NCBI GenBank assembly: GCA_013396655.1
Contig: WBMV01001245.1
Span: 339,013 to 403,012, forward strand
Source of the DNA: Campylorhamphus procurvoides
Lineage: Eukaryota > Chordata > Aves > Passeriformes > Dendrocolaptidae
DNA length: 64,000 nt
Reading direction: 5' to 3'
Shown here: one piece after another, positions 1-13,641 of the stretch
How the letters are laid out: each line of letters opens with the position of its first letter
Numbering within the stretch: the stretch's first letter is position 1
Notes under the pieces: model-generated
The model's input: only the letters and a program-made list of their open reading frames with translations
What the model was told of the DNA's origin: nothing
The model's database searches: none
Program-made: the position numbers and the translations under genes

Positions 1-3000
1 ACCCTGTCATGCCCAGCCATCTTCACTGTAAAAGTTGTTTTAGTTTTCTTTGTTGCAAGGTGTGACTATTGCCCTTCACCTTTGCTGTGAAGAAGAATCA
101 GTCTCACTCCTAGCTGTAACTAACCATTTGGTAGCTGAAGAAAACAGTGAGGCTCTTCCTTGTCCCTTTCCACTTTGGACCAAGGAAACTGAGCTCCCCT
201 GGCCTCTCCTGACCTTGCATGTCCTCATTGTAGTGGATGTTCACTTGGGCCACTGTAGTTTCTCATTGTCTTTCTTGCACTGGGGACTTGAAATAGGCAG
301 TGCTGCAAAGCTGAGCTGGTGGGAATATTGTGTCTACCTATTTACCAGGTATGGGCTCACTGGTACAGTCCTCATGCCAAGGGGGTTACAATGCAAATCT
401 CAGATCAGGTGCTTTAAAGCTTAAATATTTCTATTTGTCTTTGGAATCAAGATGTTGCTTGCAGAGCTGTGTTTACTCCATACATTCTATGCAGAACCTT
501 ACACTCTTCATTCTATTTTACAAAACAGATTAAGTTTTATGGTTTCACTTCTGAGCTTACTTGCATCCCTTCAAGGACTTTGCTGAGGAATATTCAGGTA
601 GTTTGAATCTACATGAGCTAAACAGATGTTGGTTTTAGTATAGATTTGTTCTTATAGACAATATCTACAAATCAACCCACAGTGAAACTGCAGATTTCAC
701 TGTTTACATTAAACAGGAGTCAGTCATCTGTGAAAATGGAAAATTATTCAAAGTTTTTTATTGAATTGCAGCTTCTCATCATGTCAACAGGTTATTGTTT
801 GTCTATCTTAATGCAGGCTCAATGATATACACTATAGTGTATGGATGGTAAAAGTGGACATGTATGTATGTAAGATACATTAAAATATAAATATATAAAA
901 TATCTATAAATATCTATAGTTATAAAAGCATCTGGACAAGATAATATCGCATGTTCTCTGGATGATGCAAGAGATTTACCTTAGAAATATGGAAATACAG
1001 CTTCTTGAAATGAGCATAATAATTTAGATTAAATTATTAATGTTATACCATTAACAATCCATTGAACTCAGTCAAAATTTATTCTTTCTTGTAGTTATTC
1101 TTCAGGCTGCAGGTCTTTCTCTATCTTCATCTCTTGATAGCAATTACAATCAGACACACCAAAACAGCAGCAGAAAGATATTTTTATGTATTTCTGGCTT
1201 AGCCAAACCAGGAAACACTGAAAATATTGCAAGGTTCAAGCATCTAATGAAATTTCAAAGTTGGCTGACCAAAGAGCTGTGTTGATCATACAGTCTGAAT
1301 CACTAACAGAATGTGATAATAACTCATTGTTATTAACAAATTGCACTCTTGTTAAACAATCATTGACTCATTTAGTTTACACAGCTAGAGACTTTAAACG
1401 GTGCTTGTCATGGCAGTTGCACTTCCATGGTTATGAAATTGTTTGTGACTTGCTCTGCTTGACTGTTTGTTCATTGCTTGAGCTGGGTGATTTTTATTGG
1501 ATTCATGTTGCTACAGTTTGCTCTTTTTGGCTGAGTGACTGAAACTGAGGTTTCTGGACAGCTATTTGAATTGTAATATAAGCTATCTGGTGCACAGTAG
1601 GTTGTCCTAAAACTGATGAAATTTCTTGAATGTATTAATGGTTTAATTGCAACACCATAAATCACAAACAAAGAAAGCCTGTGATCAGAGACCTTCCAGT
1701 TCTGATATTCCAGAGAGTTTTTGGGGACACCACCAGGACCGGAACTTACCTCTGTTTTTCTGATCTGCAGTGCCTGTGCTACAGCTTAATGGAAATAGTT
1801 TGTGATTCCATTTTAGCTATTCTGGAGAAATGGATTAGAGCACTTCAGTCTGCAGGAGTGAGCCAGCACCAGACGTGAAGGTCTTTGCGCCTGTCTGGAT
1901 GCTATGCTTTGATGTTTGCCAGATGCTTTGAAATCATCCTTACTCCTGGACTAAAACTAAAAGCATTTTATTTACGAAATCCAAACATAGCCAACGTAGT
2001 TCCAGAGGTTATGAACAAGGATTACTAGAAATAAAAGTAAACCATGCCTGTAGTTTCTTTTTCAGGGCATCCCTTGAATTCTGGTAGCTGCTAGAAAGCT
2101 GTTTAGTCAGTCACCAAGCCTCTGGCACATATTACAGTCTTTGAATCTGAAAATCCATTTTCAAGAGGAGATGGGACAGTTCCTAGCCAATATTTTCTTG
2201 CATGAATCAAGGATTCATTCAGACTCATGTTCTTTGCTCTTCCAACCCTTTTTCTTCTCAAGCAAAACCATGATCCTTTTCTTAATCAGAAGACAGGTTT
2301 GAATACTTCTGGCAGGATTCTTAACTATCCTTGTGCTTAATCAAACTACTAATAAATCATCCACCTTTATAATCCATCAATCTTTCTTTGCGGCCAGTGG
2401 ATATTAATAAGCTGTTCACATCATTTCACTCATAGTTCTTCATAAAGAGCATATATTTTAACATCCATACTTACATGCAACCATCAAAGTACAATTAATC
2501 CCTGTGGCTCACTGCAGGACCTTATTTATGATGGGACCCACCAAGAACCAATAATATTAGGAACATAATTCCAAGTGTCTAACCCTCTAGGATCATTTCT
2601 GTGCTTCCTTGCAGGTTGGCCTGATGTCACCATTGCCAATTATTTCTCTATTACAATCTCGGCAGTTCCTTCTTAAGGTTGAGCCTCCTTGGAGGAAAAA
2701 ACTACCACCTGTGGTATCGCAAGCAGCTCAGCAACCTGACAGTGGGGCCTTGCCCAAGGAAGTGGCTGTTTAGTGAATCTGTGGCCATGGTATTCAGAGG
2801 CAGGTAGCAACTTATAAATTTGGAGTGCACCAGACTACCATCAGCAGTGGTGTGGCAGCATCAGGCAGACCTTCAGTACCACAATCCATGCGGCACTGCT
2901 GACTTTAAAGTTCAAGGACAAGAAATATAGTAGGTTTTTACTCTATATTCTCCCAAAATAATGATGAAAGGAATACAAATAATAAAGTATCAGTTGTCTT

Positions 3001-6000
3001 TTCTGTATATGGGCTCTTTTGGTTATGGAAAGGACTGTCTAATGAGACCCAAATTAATGTGTATTTTTTAGTTTCTTCATTCATCAATTATTTGCACTGT
3101 AATAATTCTTGTGAAATTGTATGCACTTTGTTTTAGTAGACTACGTACAGAAGGGACCTTAAGCAAACTGGTGTCTTTCATAATATCCCTTCGGCCAGCA
3201 TTTAAAATGCAGTGATTCATCTGATGGACCATTAAAATTGGCTTAAATAAACAGAGAATTCCATCAGAAAATGGAAAGGATCCAGCACCAGCCTAGATTT
3301 TTCCAAAAAGGAAGAACACATTTTTGTATGTTTTCATCTGTAGAATAGCATCGCCTGGAAATATCAGGAGATGTAACAGTAGAAAGTTATAGGTCATAGC
3401 TTTCTCCTAACTTTCTCACATGTACATGTTATGCCATCATATTTTAGTGTCGAAATGTGAGTGAACAGTGAATTTCTCTGGAGAGTTAGCCACTATCTTT
3501 CTTATGTGGAGGTGAAAGATTTATCTTAAAATTCTACCTTTTTTTTGGTTTTGTTTTTAAGGCTTGCATAACTATAACATAGATGAACACCACGAAAGTT
3601 AAGAGCATAAATTTTGAACACCAATAGGACCATTTACTCTTTGCTGTCACATATTAAAATCTCCAGCTCACATCAAGCTTGTGGTTTGACCTTTGGTTGT
3701 GCTGAAGCGACATGACACAGACCTGCCTTTCATTGCCAGTGTTTTCCCTACTTTGCTGCAAATGGTCACTGCTCAGGACTCATCTCTTAAGCAAGAACAT
3801 CTTCTTAACCTATCCTATCATGTGCTAATCCAGTCAAAAAAGTCAGCCCATGCTTTGTCAATCTGTCATCCAACATCAGAGGTAATGGCCTGAATTTGCT
3901 GCCACATGTTTAGCTGGTTTTGCTGATTCTGCTGGTTCTTCAGTTCATCCATCTCCAGCAGTAAACCTTTGGACAACCTTCTGATCTATTAACACAGAAC
4001 ATGACCCTTAGCTCAAAGGGTCATGAACTGACTATGAAACTTTCTACCTCAGCTCTCTGACAATGCACAGTGAGTCATTATTCACTTGGAGTACACTGGC
4101 ATGTAAATACACAGGAGGTGACTAGGGAAACTGGGACCTTGCAGCCACTGCAGATTCCAGAGTGGCTGCCTGCAGATGCCGGTGTGGTGCTCTCTGGCTC
4201 ATGTTTGTTGCCAATGATCTCTGAGCATGAAATATAAATATAAACTAGTGTCTATGGCTGAGACTGAAAGTTGTATTTTATATGAACTCAGTCAAAGCGT
4301 CTTCAAAAATACTTGTTGATTCTTTCACTCCGTTGTGCAACACCATTTGGTGATATCTGGGTTTAGCATTACTCTGAGTGTGTCAGATGGTAGATGAAAG
4401 ATTGGACTGGCTACACGTGCTGCACTTTTTGTGTGCTTGAAAACAGACAGTATGCTCAAGAATACTGTAGCATATCCATACAGTCATTGACTAAGCCTCT
4501 CATCACATATTGCTGCATTGGATTTGAGGTATGTTCTCCAGATACTTTGCTTTGTTCTCTGCAGTCAAGCTCATTTTCATCTACCAGGCTCAGTCTTACT
4601 TAGGTAGCAGTGGAAAAACAAAGAAAGAACTTTTTTTTTTCCTGACCATATCAAATGAATATAGAGGGCCAAATTATCAGCAAGGAAAAGACCAGCAAAG
4701 ACAATTAAGCTAAGAGTTTGATCCAATACACCTAATAGAAACTCGATCGTGGGAAGCGGATAATGGCTACTGCTTAATGGGAGGAAATTAATAATTTGAA
4801 TCATATTTTCTCCCAAAATAATGTGGTTCAAAGAAGAAAAAAAAAGCTTATTTTATTAAATCAACTGAATTATTTGGAAAGAGTTTAACTGAATAGTATA
4901 TTATAGCTCAGTTTCAATTGATCAGATTTTGAGGTTAAGAGGGTTGTGTTTCCCTGTGGTCCTTCACATAGCCCAGCTCGTGTTTTTTGATAAACACAAT
5001 GTCCATTATTTCTGGCTAGCTGAGTTTTCACTACTAGTCTCTCTTCTCCCTTACCTATGAGACATGGGTGTGCACCTTAGTGGGAGCTGTTATCTAGACA
5101 TATAGACAAGTCATTTTTCCCAGCTTAGGTCTGGGGTGGGATTGATCCCTCAGCTTCAGTGTGACACCAGCAGGGCTGCTCTGATCTTTTTATCCATTCT
5201 GAAAAAGATGCAAATGAAAAGGTTAAGCATGTGGAGTATTTTAAAAGTAAATCTGCCAGAAAAGTTTAAGCTGCATGTGCCATCTGGACCTCCCAGGTAA
5301 ATATTTCATAAACTAATAAGATGAAAACTAGGTAAATGCCTCAAAGTTTTTAAAAACTAGTATATTTGGATCTCACTAAAAATTAAAAAGTCTGGGGATA
5401 TCGTCATGATTGAGCTTAATGGTTTTAGCACCTATGGGCCCTCCTTGGATGCAGAGTGACTTCACGTTAAAAATCTATGATCATATATATTTCTAGATTT
5501 TTTAGACACTACTTTGCTAATGCGCAACTTGTGATAAGACCAGAAACTGTAATTGTGGTACTTTTTTATAAGAAGAATATTCAAACAGTCTGTTTCCGTT
5601 AGTAAAATAGCTATTAAATCAGAGTTATCTTTTCATTTTTGTAAAAAACATCATTTTCAGAAATGTCAAACATCCATCCATACTGTCTCCCACTGTTTCT
5701 TAGTTATGTCTGAAAACACAGTTTTGAGAGGCAGGATCTGCTGCACAGTATTTTGAAGTGGACTTTAAAGGGTACCTTGAAAATGTCCTTTTTCCCCATT
5801 TTATGAACACTGAAGAATATTCTGTTTTATGCTTTTTCCCCCAAGTATTAGATTGTTAGGATTTTCCTAAATGCCATTGGTTTATTATTTTTAACTAAAT
5901 TGGCTCCTGTCAAGTTAGATCAGTGTTGTAGGTTGAAGTGAGTCAATAGTTCTCTGAATCATTTAGACACTCAGTTTTATTATCCCTTCTTCAGCCTGAG

Positions 6001-7269
6001 AGAACTCTGGGGAGTTTTGAGGAATTTTACTGTGACCTGCCATGCCTTAGTTGAAATGGCGAAAGTTTCACTCAAAGAACTGGAGTGGTTAAACAGTCAA
6101 AAACAAAGGATTGTGCACAGTACAACTGAAAGTCAGGTTTCCTGTCAAATTGCTCAATTGTATTCTCTTTAGTCTATCATGACATCATCATTCAGCAGTT
6201 CCCTTGTCATCACAAAATTTTGGAAGAAGGACAGAAGCAGAATTTATATTGCAAAAAATGAGCCAAGTAGAAAAGAAGGCTTGCGTTTGTTTGGGGGAAA
6301 AAAGCACAAAAACAAACCAAACATTTCAGAACAGCATTATGTGTTGCAAAGACACAAAAGGCTGCCTACGTCCAATTCTGACTTTTTTCTACCCCTGGAG
6401 AATTCCACATGGCATGAAGCTTTTCCTATACAAAGTGCCCTTACTACAGAATGAAAGCCACATATCATGCATGGGAAGAGACAGTGAAGTCAGTGAACCT
6501 CTGTGTGGGTGTGCAATAGATCACAGCCAGAGAACCGTATTTCAGGGCTTGTGTTGCAATGAGTTCTGGGGCTGATGGTGTGCTGTATATTTCCTGCCTT
6601 TGATCACTACAGATTGGCAGTGGCTGCCAAGCCTGAACAAAGAGGCAGAGCTGATCTAGACCAAAGTCTCAGAGGCCAGCTGCAGAGACCAGAATTATGA
6701 GAATTTGGCAAATTTTCAGTCTTTTTTTCTTTAAGCATAAGAACTAGGCAAAAAAACTAACAGCTGATGTGACAGCTAAAGGTGGCCAGAGGAAAAAAAG
6801 ATGCAAACAACAAAAAAAAATTTGGTTACAGAAGATGGGCCACAGTTTTCTGGATAAAACTGTGTAAGTATAAAAGCTAAGGGATACCTCCCATAGAAGA
6901 AAACACTTGAAAACTATGATTGCAGGCTGGAGCTGATGGTGAGCTTTGATGGGTATTTGAAGACATGATGAGACAAAAAGGGAAAAATTCATACAGACAA
7001 TAAAAATTGCAGCATCTGTTTATCTAAAGCACCTAATAGCACCCCTTGAAGGGCACTGTTATATTTTAGCAAAATTAAAAATAATTGGTCCATTGCTCAT
7101 GGAATGACTTTTTCTCTTTTTACTTTTTTTTTTCATTCATTATATTCAGTCAAAATGTCTACATGACCAATTTAGATACTTGACTCCTTTGCCAGTATTG
7201 TCCTGTAATATAAGTAGCCTTTTTCTCTCCCAGTTTACCCTTCATTAGAAATATATGGTCAACAAGCAT
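1..7269. other. AT-rich unique-looking DNA, no gene recognised
   Basis: I see no coding exon, RNA gene or recognisable transposon in this stretch. The longest open frames are about 120 codons or less (for example 50-424 and 6204-6575). They have no recognisable domain, overlap other frames of similar length, and often start at GTG or TTG. A somewhat more GC-rich patch at about 2,690-2,930 could be an old repeat or pseudogene, but I could not match it to anything. Ancient, unrecognisable transposon fossils are likely here. Confidence 0.6.
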
Positions 7270-7769
7270 ACTCTTAATATTCATTCAACCTTCATTTTCC
7301 TAGCTTAGTCAGGGCTTTCTTAATAGTGTCTTCTACTGAGAGCAGAATACCTCTGACCATCTTAATAGCTAGCCTCTGAGTTTAGTCTGTTCTAAAAATT
7401 TATTGAACATGGCTTCCTGGAGCACAAAAGAAGAGAAAAAAAAATCTATGTGGGTAAATCCTGACAATTATCTTGCCTTTTATTCTAAATGTATTTCTTT
7501 GAAATTTCATTCTTATCCTATGGTCAACTCATATCTGTGTTTCCTCTTCTCTTGAGCTATTCCTAGATGATCACAAGTCCCTCTTCTTTGGTCATGTAAT
7601 TTATTCCAAGGCCTTGAATGTACTGGAAATAATCAATTTCCACCATCTGTTACTCTAGTGAAATACAGTGATTTGTTCCCATGAACTCTTCTACCTCTTG
7701 AGTTTGTTAATACAAACATGTAACATGTAGCTGAGAAGGAAAAACTCCACTAGCATTCATCCAAGTGTC

Positions 7770-8600
7770 TTCCATTTGAGCTTTACCCGCTGTCATTTCC
7801 TCTTTAATATTTCCAGTCCTGTATGTCAGCTAAAGAAAAAGCCTCTACCTCCTTTCTCATGTTCTCTATGCTCCTCCCTTCTGCTGCTGAATCAGCTTCC
7901 TAGCAGCACTCTTGTTTTGCTTTGATTCAATTACCACATATCCTTGTCCTCCCACCCTTCTTCTAATCAGAAGCCTCAATCCATCCTCCCAGTTATTTCA
8001 CCTTCTCATCTGGCTTCATGGTGGTTGATTGTGTTGGGCAGAAATCCTCTCCTGTTCCACTTTTGGTGATCCCTATGTTATGCAGTTCCTGCTATCTGCA
8101 TTAACCAGCTCTCTCAGCTTTATTACCTGCACCTGAAAAACCTGAAATTTGTTTTTGAATGACTTTCAGCATATCCATCATCCACTTCTCTCATCATGTT
8201 GACAGTTTCAAAGATGACAAATGATGATATGGCCCATCACATGAGACATATATATCCATGAACAGCTGCCTTATCCTCCCCTCATCCACTGCCTGGTGTT
8301 TCTCATCAGTTCTGTTCCTCTAGTCCATCTCCTTACGCAGCAACCTGTTCCTGTCCCTTTTTTTTTTTTTTTCCAGAATGTCCTTTTCTATGTATTGAAA
8401 AGTTAAGGTCATTTGTTGCTGACCAGAAGGAATTCTAGTCTCTTCTGATCTGTTTTTAGATTCACACTTCTTCTTCTCAGACTTTTATCCTGTTTTGGTA
8501 TGGTCCTTCAGGCAGAAATATTGTCATACATTTCTAGTCCCTGCCAACCTGAAGTCCCTCATTTAGAGCTTTGAAACACAGGATTTCAAAAGATCCTGTG
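7770..8600. other. pyrimidine-biased stretch on the plus strand
   Basis: The plus strand is visibly enriched in C and T for about 800 bases, with many CTT, TCC and CTCC clusters and a run of about 15 T near 8,360. No open frame or named repeat explains it. Such skew can come from an antisense LINE fossil or from transcription-associated strand bias. Some phrases just upstream (around 7,345-7,395) vaguely recall antisense CR1, too weakly to call. Confidence 0.35.
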
Positions 8601-11600
8601 GGCTAGGAGTAAGTTTGTCCTCATCATGGGGCAGCAAATGTGCACTGTGACCAGAGAAGTGCAAAGGCAAGTCATGTAGCCAAATATTCCTCAGTCAGCA
8701 GGACAGGGAACAGGTGCAGCAACGTTGTGCCGCTTGTTTCAAAGACCCGGACATCTCAGGCAGGAGTGTCTGGGAGCAGATAGCCTCAACATCATCATGC
8801 AGGTGCATATGTTGTGTGCATACATGTGCTAACTCTAGCTCATCTTTCACATCTTTGCTGCTATGAAATGGAATTAAAAATGTGTTCTCTCAGACAAGTT
8901 CAGCAATGAAACCACATATAAACTTTTTGTTAAAAAAAAGCTTTAAAAATATGATCTTTATAGTTGTGATTGTCTGTAGTTTTCCGATGTTTGGTTTTAA
9001 TGTTATTTGCATTATGGAGGATAAGTGTAAATACTCCATCATGATTGCCATCAAATTTTTTTTCTTCTTTTTCTCTTTTCTCAGTAAATTGATGTTATAT
9101 GTCTTTGTTATGTGTTGGGGCATGGATTAGCTGTCCAGTGACTTCTGATGGCTTATCTTTCCTTTGTCCTTATTACTTCAGAAAAGCAGCGCAGTTGGTC
9201 ACACTGAAGACAATTACAACACTCAAGACAAATCTTAGAGATTGTAAATGAATGCCAATAAATTGTTAATTCCATGCTTTTAAAATTACATCACTTTCTT
9301 TTCATGGCTCATTATCATCTTCTTAAGAGTGGTTCCACACTGGTCTGGACCAAAACAAGTTTCTGTGAAACTCTGCAGTGTTGCCAGCACCTGAGCAAAA
9401 GCAGTTTGAAGAGACTGAGGTCAGGCTCTTTGTATCAGGGTGAATGCCTTCATTATTTCTTTTGTAAGTGAGAGAAATATGAACCCAAGTATTGCCTCCA
9501 GACCACTGAGACAGCAGGCTCAGTCATAACATCCCAGTGGCAAAATAAGAAACCTATGAAGCTGCAAATAAAAGCTTCTAATGAACATGTGACTCAGAGC
9601 TGATGCAAAGATTTCTAATTTCCTGGGTGAAGGGGCAGCTTGGTTTCTGCAACATTCCTTCTAGATCCACTTAAAGTTTAAGGCTCTCTAAATAGTAATA
9701 GTCACTGGCAGAGAAAAAATAGAGCTGTGTGCAGTAAAATACACACCTAAGTGTACCTTTGAGAGAGAGCCTTTTTCATGCATTATGGTAAATTATTTCA
9801 TTACCTTGAATGACCTTCCCCTTTTCCTCTTTCTTTGACATACTGTCATGCTTTGTGTCACTCTGGAGAGTATTAGCTTAAAATTTACCATGTATTTAAC
9901 ATAATTAAACCAAGCCATGATTAATTGAGGAATATCTACCTGAAAAATATCTATATAGGAAGAGAAAGTATTGCCTTTTATACCTTTGTTAATATTTTGT
10001 CTCACTGCAGAAGTGTTGATGGTGAAGCTGTGAAAAAATTCCAGATAATTACAAACTGTTCAAGGCAAAGCTTCCAAAAGGCCTGGACTGTGATATCCTC
10101 ACACAAGAATAATAATTACAAAATAAAAATTTTAAAAAGTACATTTTAAAAGAAAAATACCCATTGGCTAACATTCATTGTCATGTAGGTAAAATTTTTG
10201 AACAATCTGACAGATTAACCTTCTGTTTCTGAATGTGATCAAGTTCAGTCTTGCCTTAAAAAAGGAGTTATATACTTCATTCAGAGGAATTTGACCATTA
10301 GTGGAAAAAATACAGAATCTAACTTATGCACTTGCTAATACTGACCTCAAACTTATGTTAAGTAAAATCAAACTGAAGCAATTCTTGTTTACACTGTGAT
10401 ATGCATCCTGAAATCGTGTTCTCTCTCACTCTTCTGGATACAATTGTAATAGAAAAAGAAATCTATTTGAAAGACAAAAGCACTGATTCTTTCCCTGAAT
10501 TTGAAAACTGACTAAGAGGACACTTTTTGACAGAAAGTACATTTCTGTGAAAGATACACAAATGTGGCCTCTCAGTAGGTCAGCATTTGTAGGGCCCTAG
10601 AAATGCACAGACCACCATGTTTATGGCCTCTCTTACTGCCACCAGGAGTGATGTGTTTGGACATACTGCTTGGAAATGGCAATTGGTGCTGGGGTCTTCG
10701 GCTCACGTTGGCTGTCACGGACGTAGGGAGTCACCCCTGCTCCTGTCACCCACATGTGCCAACAGAGGCAAAAGAGAAAACTAACCAACAAGAACTTATA
10801 AAAAGAAACAAGAAAAAGCAAACACTCAAAACAAAAGATGGTCTGTGTGAAATGTCCCAAAGGCCACGGTTGTTAGTACAATGGAGGAATTTTACATGTA
10901 ACTTGTTTTGTTAATCTTTGACCTTCACTGCAAATTGCTTCCAGATACATCTATTCATTGAACCAAGAAAAAAATCTATTTTCAGTGGTTTAGGTGCTGT
11001 TATTAAGGTATAGTCAAACACAACATTCCATGCCTTTCCTAACTACTTATCTTTGAGAGCACTACAGAGTTCTGTTGTTCAAAAGAATATTTTTTTTTCT
11101 TCTAGGGCTAAGGACAAGCATTTTAGTCTTTTTCTTTAATAGAACCCAAACGATACACCAATATATGTTTTTCATGCTAAATGATAATTTTAAGCTCTCT
11201 GGAGTATTTTGAAATGCTCCAGGCATTATTTTGTAGTTTTTGTGGAGGAAGCACATTGTCTTTTGTTTTCTTACAATGCAAACAGACAGTGGATGGTGAC
11301 TGTGGAGTTGCAGCCAGCGATGGTACTCAGAAAGGTGCAGCTAAAGCCCAGTTCTTACTCCAGTAACAGATCTCAGGCACACTGGCATGAATTTAGTGAT
11401 CTGTCCAAAGGTTTTCAAGAAACAAAGCAGAACAAGAAACAGAAGTGTAGGGCAATATAATTAACCTTCATGTAAGCATAACTACCCTACTGCCGTATCT
11501 GAGCAGTCAGTCAGAGCCAGTTCAGGTATTTCTGCCCATGTCTTGTCTCCGTAACATGTTATTTGGGTGACTCAAGCTGGAGCAAAGCTTCAGGACACAA

Positions 11601-13551
11601 GCATCACATGGCCAGGATGACGAAAAGAGCAGGTTGCAGGCAGGGTTGAGGTGTCTCAGACCTTGTCAGTGCCGGGAAACAACCTCTGCTTTTCATCAGT
11701 CAGGACAGGATGGCTGGAGGCCTCAGCCTGAAGTGGCTGATGGACACATAGTTTCCTTCCTTTTAATTAAATATTCTTTAAGAGACTGTGGTAGTAGAAT
11801 TTATACTTACGCAATTACTAGATCTAATTTATTAAAACAATATCTCTGTCAGGAAAAATCTGGCAGATAAAACAGCGGCCAGAGGGCTTTTTGACTGCAA
11901 GATGTAATGGCTCTGGATTAGAAGCAACAAACAAAAAAATGACTGGGAGGTCTTTTGTCTGGTTTTGAAAAATATCCTTAGGAATTGTCCAGGTTGGTGT
12001 AAAGACTGGGAAATGGAGTCTACTGGCAAATAACTAGAGTCCCAAGATTTCTCCAGGTTTGCCTAGGGAAAACTTGCAAGTTCTTGTATTCCAAAGAGAA
12101 GGCAGACACAAACCAAGGAAGGAAAACTGTGCTGGAAACTGCACTCCAGTTATGGAGATTTTTCCAGAGGGACCTTGCTCGGTGAGCCATGTCTGAACCA
12201 GGAAAGGAAGGAGACAGATTGCTTCATACTTCGTCTGTCAGGAGCCCGTCAATGTCCAAGGGGTAAGACCAGAAGAGCTTCAAGCAGCCAGCAGTAGCTC
12301 TCCAGGATTTAGCCAGAACAGCCAAGCTAGCAGGGACTGGTCCTTCTCCAGTAATTCGGTGTTACAGAGAATAGTAGCAATATTACATACAGCGTTTCCC
12401 AGTCCTCTCCTATCCTACATTTATGGGGTCTAACTCTGACCTGGTGTGATCTCAGACAAAGTCTGTCCTGGCCAGGGCTCTACTCTGTCCACTGTATGAA
12501 ATCAGCTCAGCTTACAAATCCCTACTCAGGCAATAAGTGCAAAAGCTGGGTGCCATGAATATTTCCTTTTTCTAAGGTAGGAAGAAAGAAACATAACTCA
12601 GGGTGATACCTTTGCTTGGGAATCAGAGAGTATGAGCCAGAAAGCATCCTGTTTGCAAGTGCGGGAATGCCACCTCTGAAACCTAGTGTATAGCAAATGG
12701 CATCACCACGTGAAACTTCAGCAGATAGCTCTTTGATGCTTCCTTTGAACTTTCATCTGCTGTGGAGGACAGCACCACAGGGAAAAATAGAATCAGTCAA
12801 AGCTCTTTTCTTGGCTTTTTTCCAACTATGCTAGCCTTAATGCTGAGTCATACATTAATGTTTCTTTAACTGGAATGGCACCAAAGTAACTTTCTGTTCC
12901 CTGCTACCACAGCAGAGTGCTTCCAGGGCCAGATTTATACCTTTTATTGCCAGGACAATTATCTGAGGATGGTTTCAGTGGCTGTGTGGAAGCAGGGAGC
13001 TCTCCATGAAATTCAAATCAGTAAGATTCCCAGTCCCCATTTCAGAGCAGAGTCAGTCCTGATCCCATGTTAGGTCCTGATGCTTAGAAAGTACCATGAG
13101 CCGCACACAGCTTCACGGCATATGTTCTTACTGTGCAGACTGACTTCAGCTGTTTGACATTTAAGATGGATTAGGTGCATTTATCTAAATCCAAGCACCT
13201 TTGCATTTACCCATCCAGCTATTTTCCCACTGAGAACACTGCCTTCAAGACTGTTGTATTTACCAAAATCCAAAATAACACTGTATCTAGCACAGGCTTA
13301 TAAATTATCAAGAATCATTTAGGAAAACAACTTCAAATCTGTTTCTACTACAAACCAAAGCACACATCACCAACAAATGTAGCAAAATAAAGAAATCCCA
13401 GAGGGAGCTGCTGCAGCAACTGGTACTGATTTCTCCAATGCAGAGCTCTTTACTCTGAAACCAAACATGACATGTTCCTGGAAAGGTGCTCTTTCATAGT
13501 GATGTAAGCTATTCTGAGTATATGAGGTCAACTTGAAAAAACCTCACTTTA
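8601..13551. other. no gene recognised
   Basis: This is AT-rich sequence with short, unconvincing open frames only. The segments around 10,600-10,910 and 11,630-13,150 have higher GC and could be old repeats or part of a non-coding transcript, but nothing specific can be supported. Confidence 0.55.
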
Positions 13552-13641
13552 GAAAAACAAACAAAAACCCCAAACCCAACCCAACCCAAACACAAAAGTC
13601 CACAACACTCCACCCCCCCAATTCCACCCCAACCCCAAACC
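13552..13641. repeat. A/C-rich low-complexity tract
   Basis: About 90 bases consist almost entirely of A and C, with repeated AACCC-like and CCAAAC-like units and a run of C near 13,613. It is an imperfect simple repeat. The pentamer-like units are not the vertebrate telomere hexamer, so I do not read it as an interstitial telomeric site. Confidence 0.75.

Noticed and set aside
6179..6575. Two overlapping frames of 91 and 123 codons
   Set aside because: Low-complexity Lys/Ser-rich translation in two frames of the same strand, with no motif or flanking splice signals.
7345..7395. Possible antisense CR1 fossil
   Set aside because: Only one short phrase resembles CR1, and the flanks do not continue the element.
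13552..13641. Possible interstitial telomeric repeat
   Set aside because: The units are AACCC/CCAAAC-like and irregular rather than the CCCTAA hexamer.
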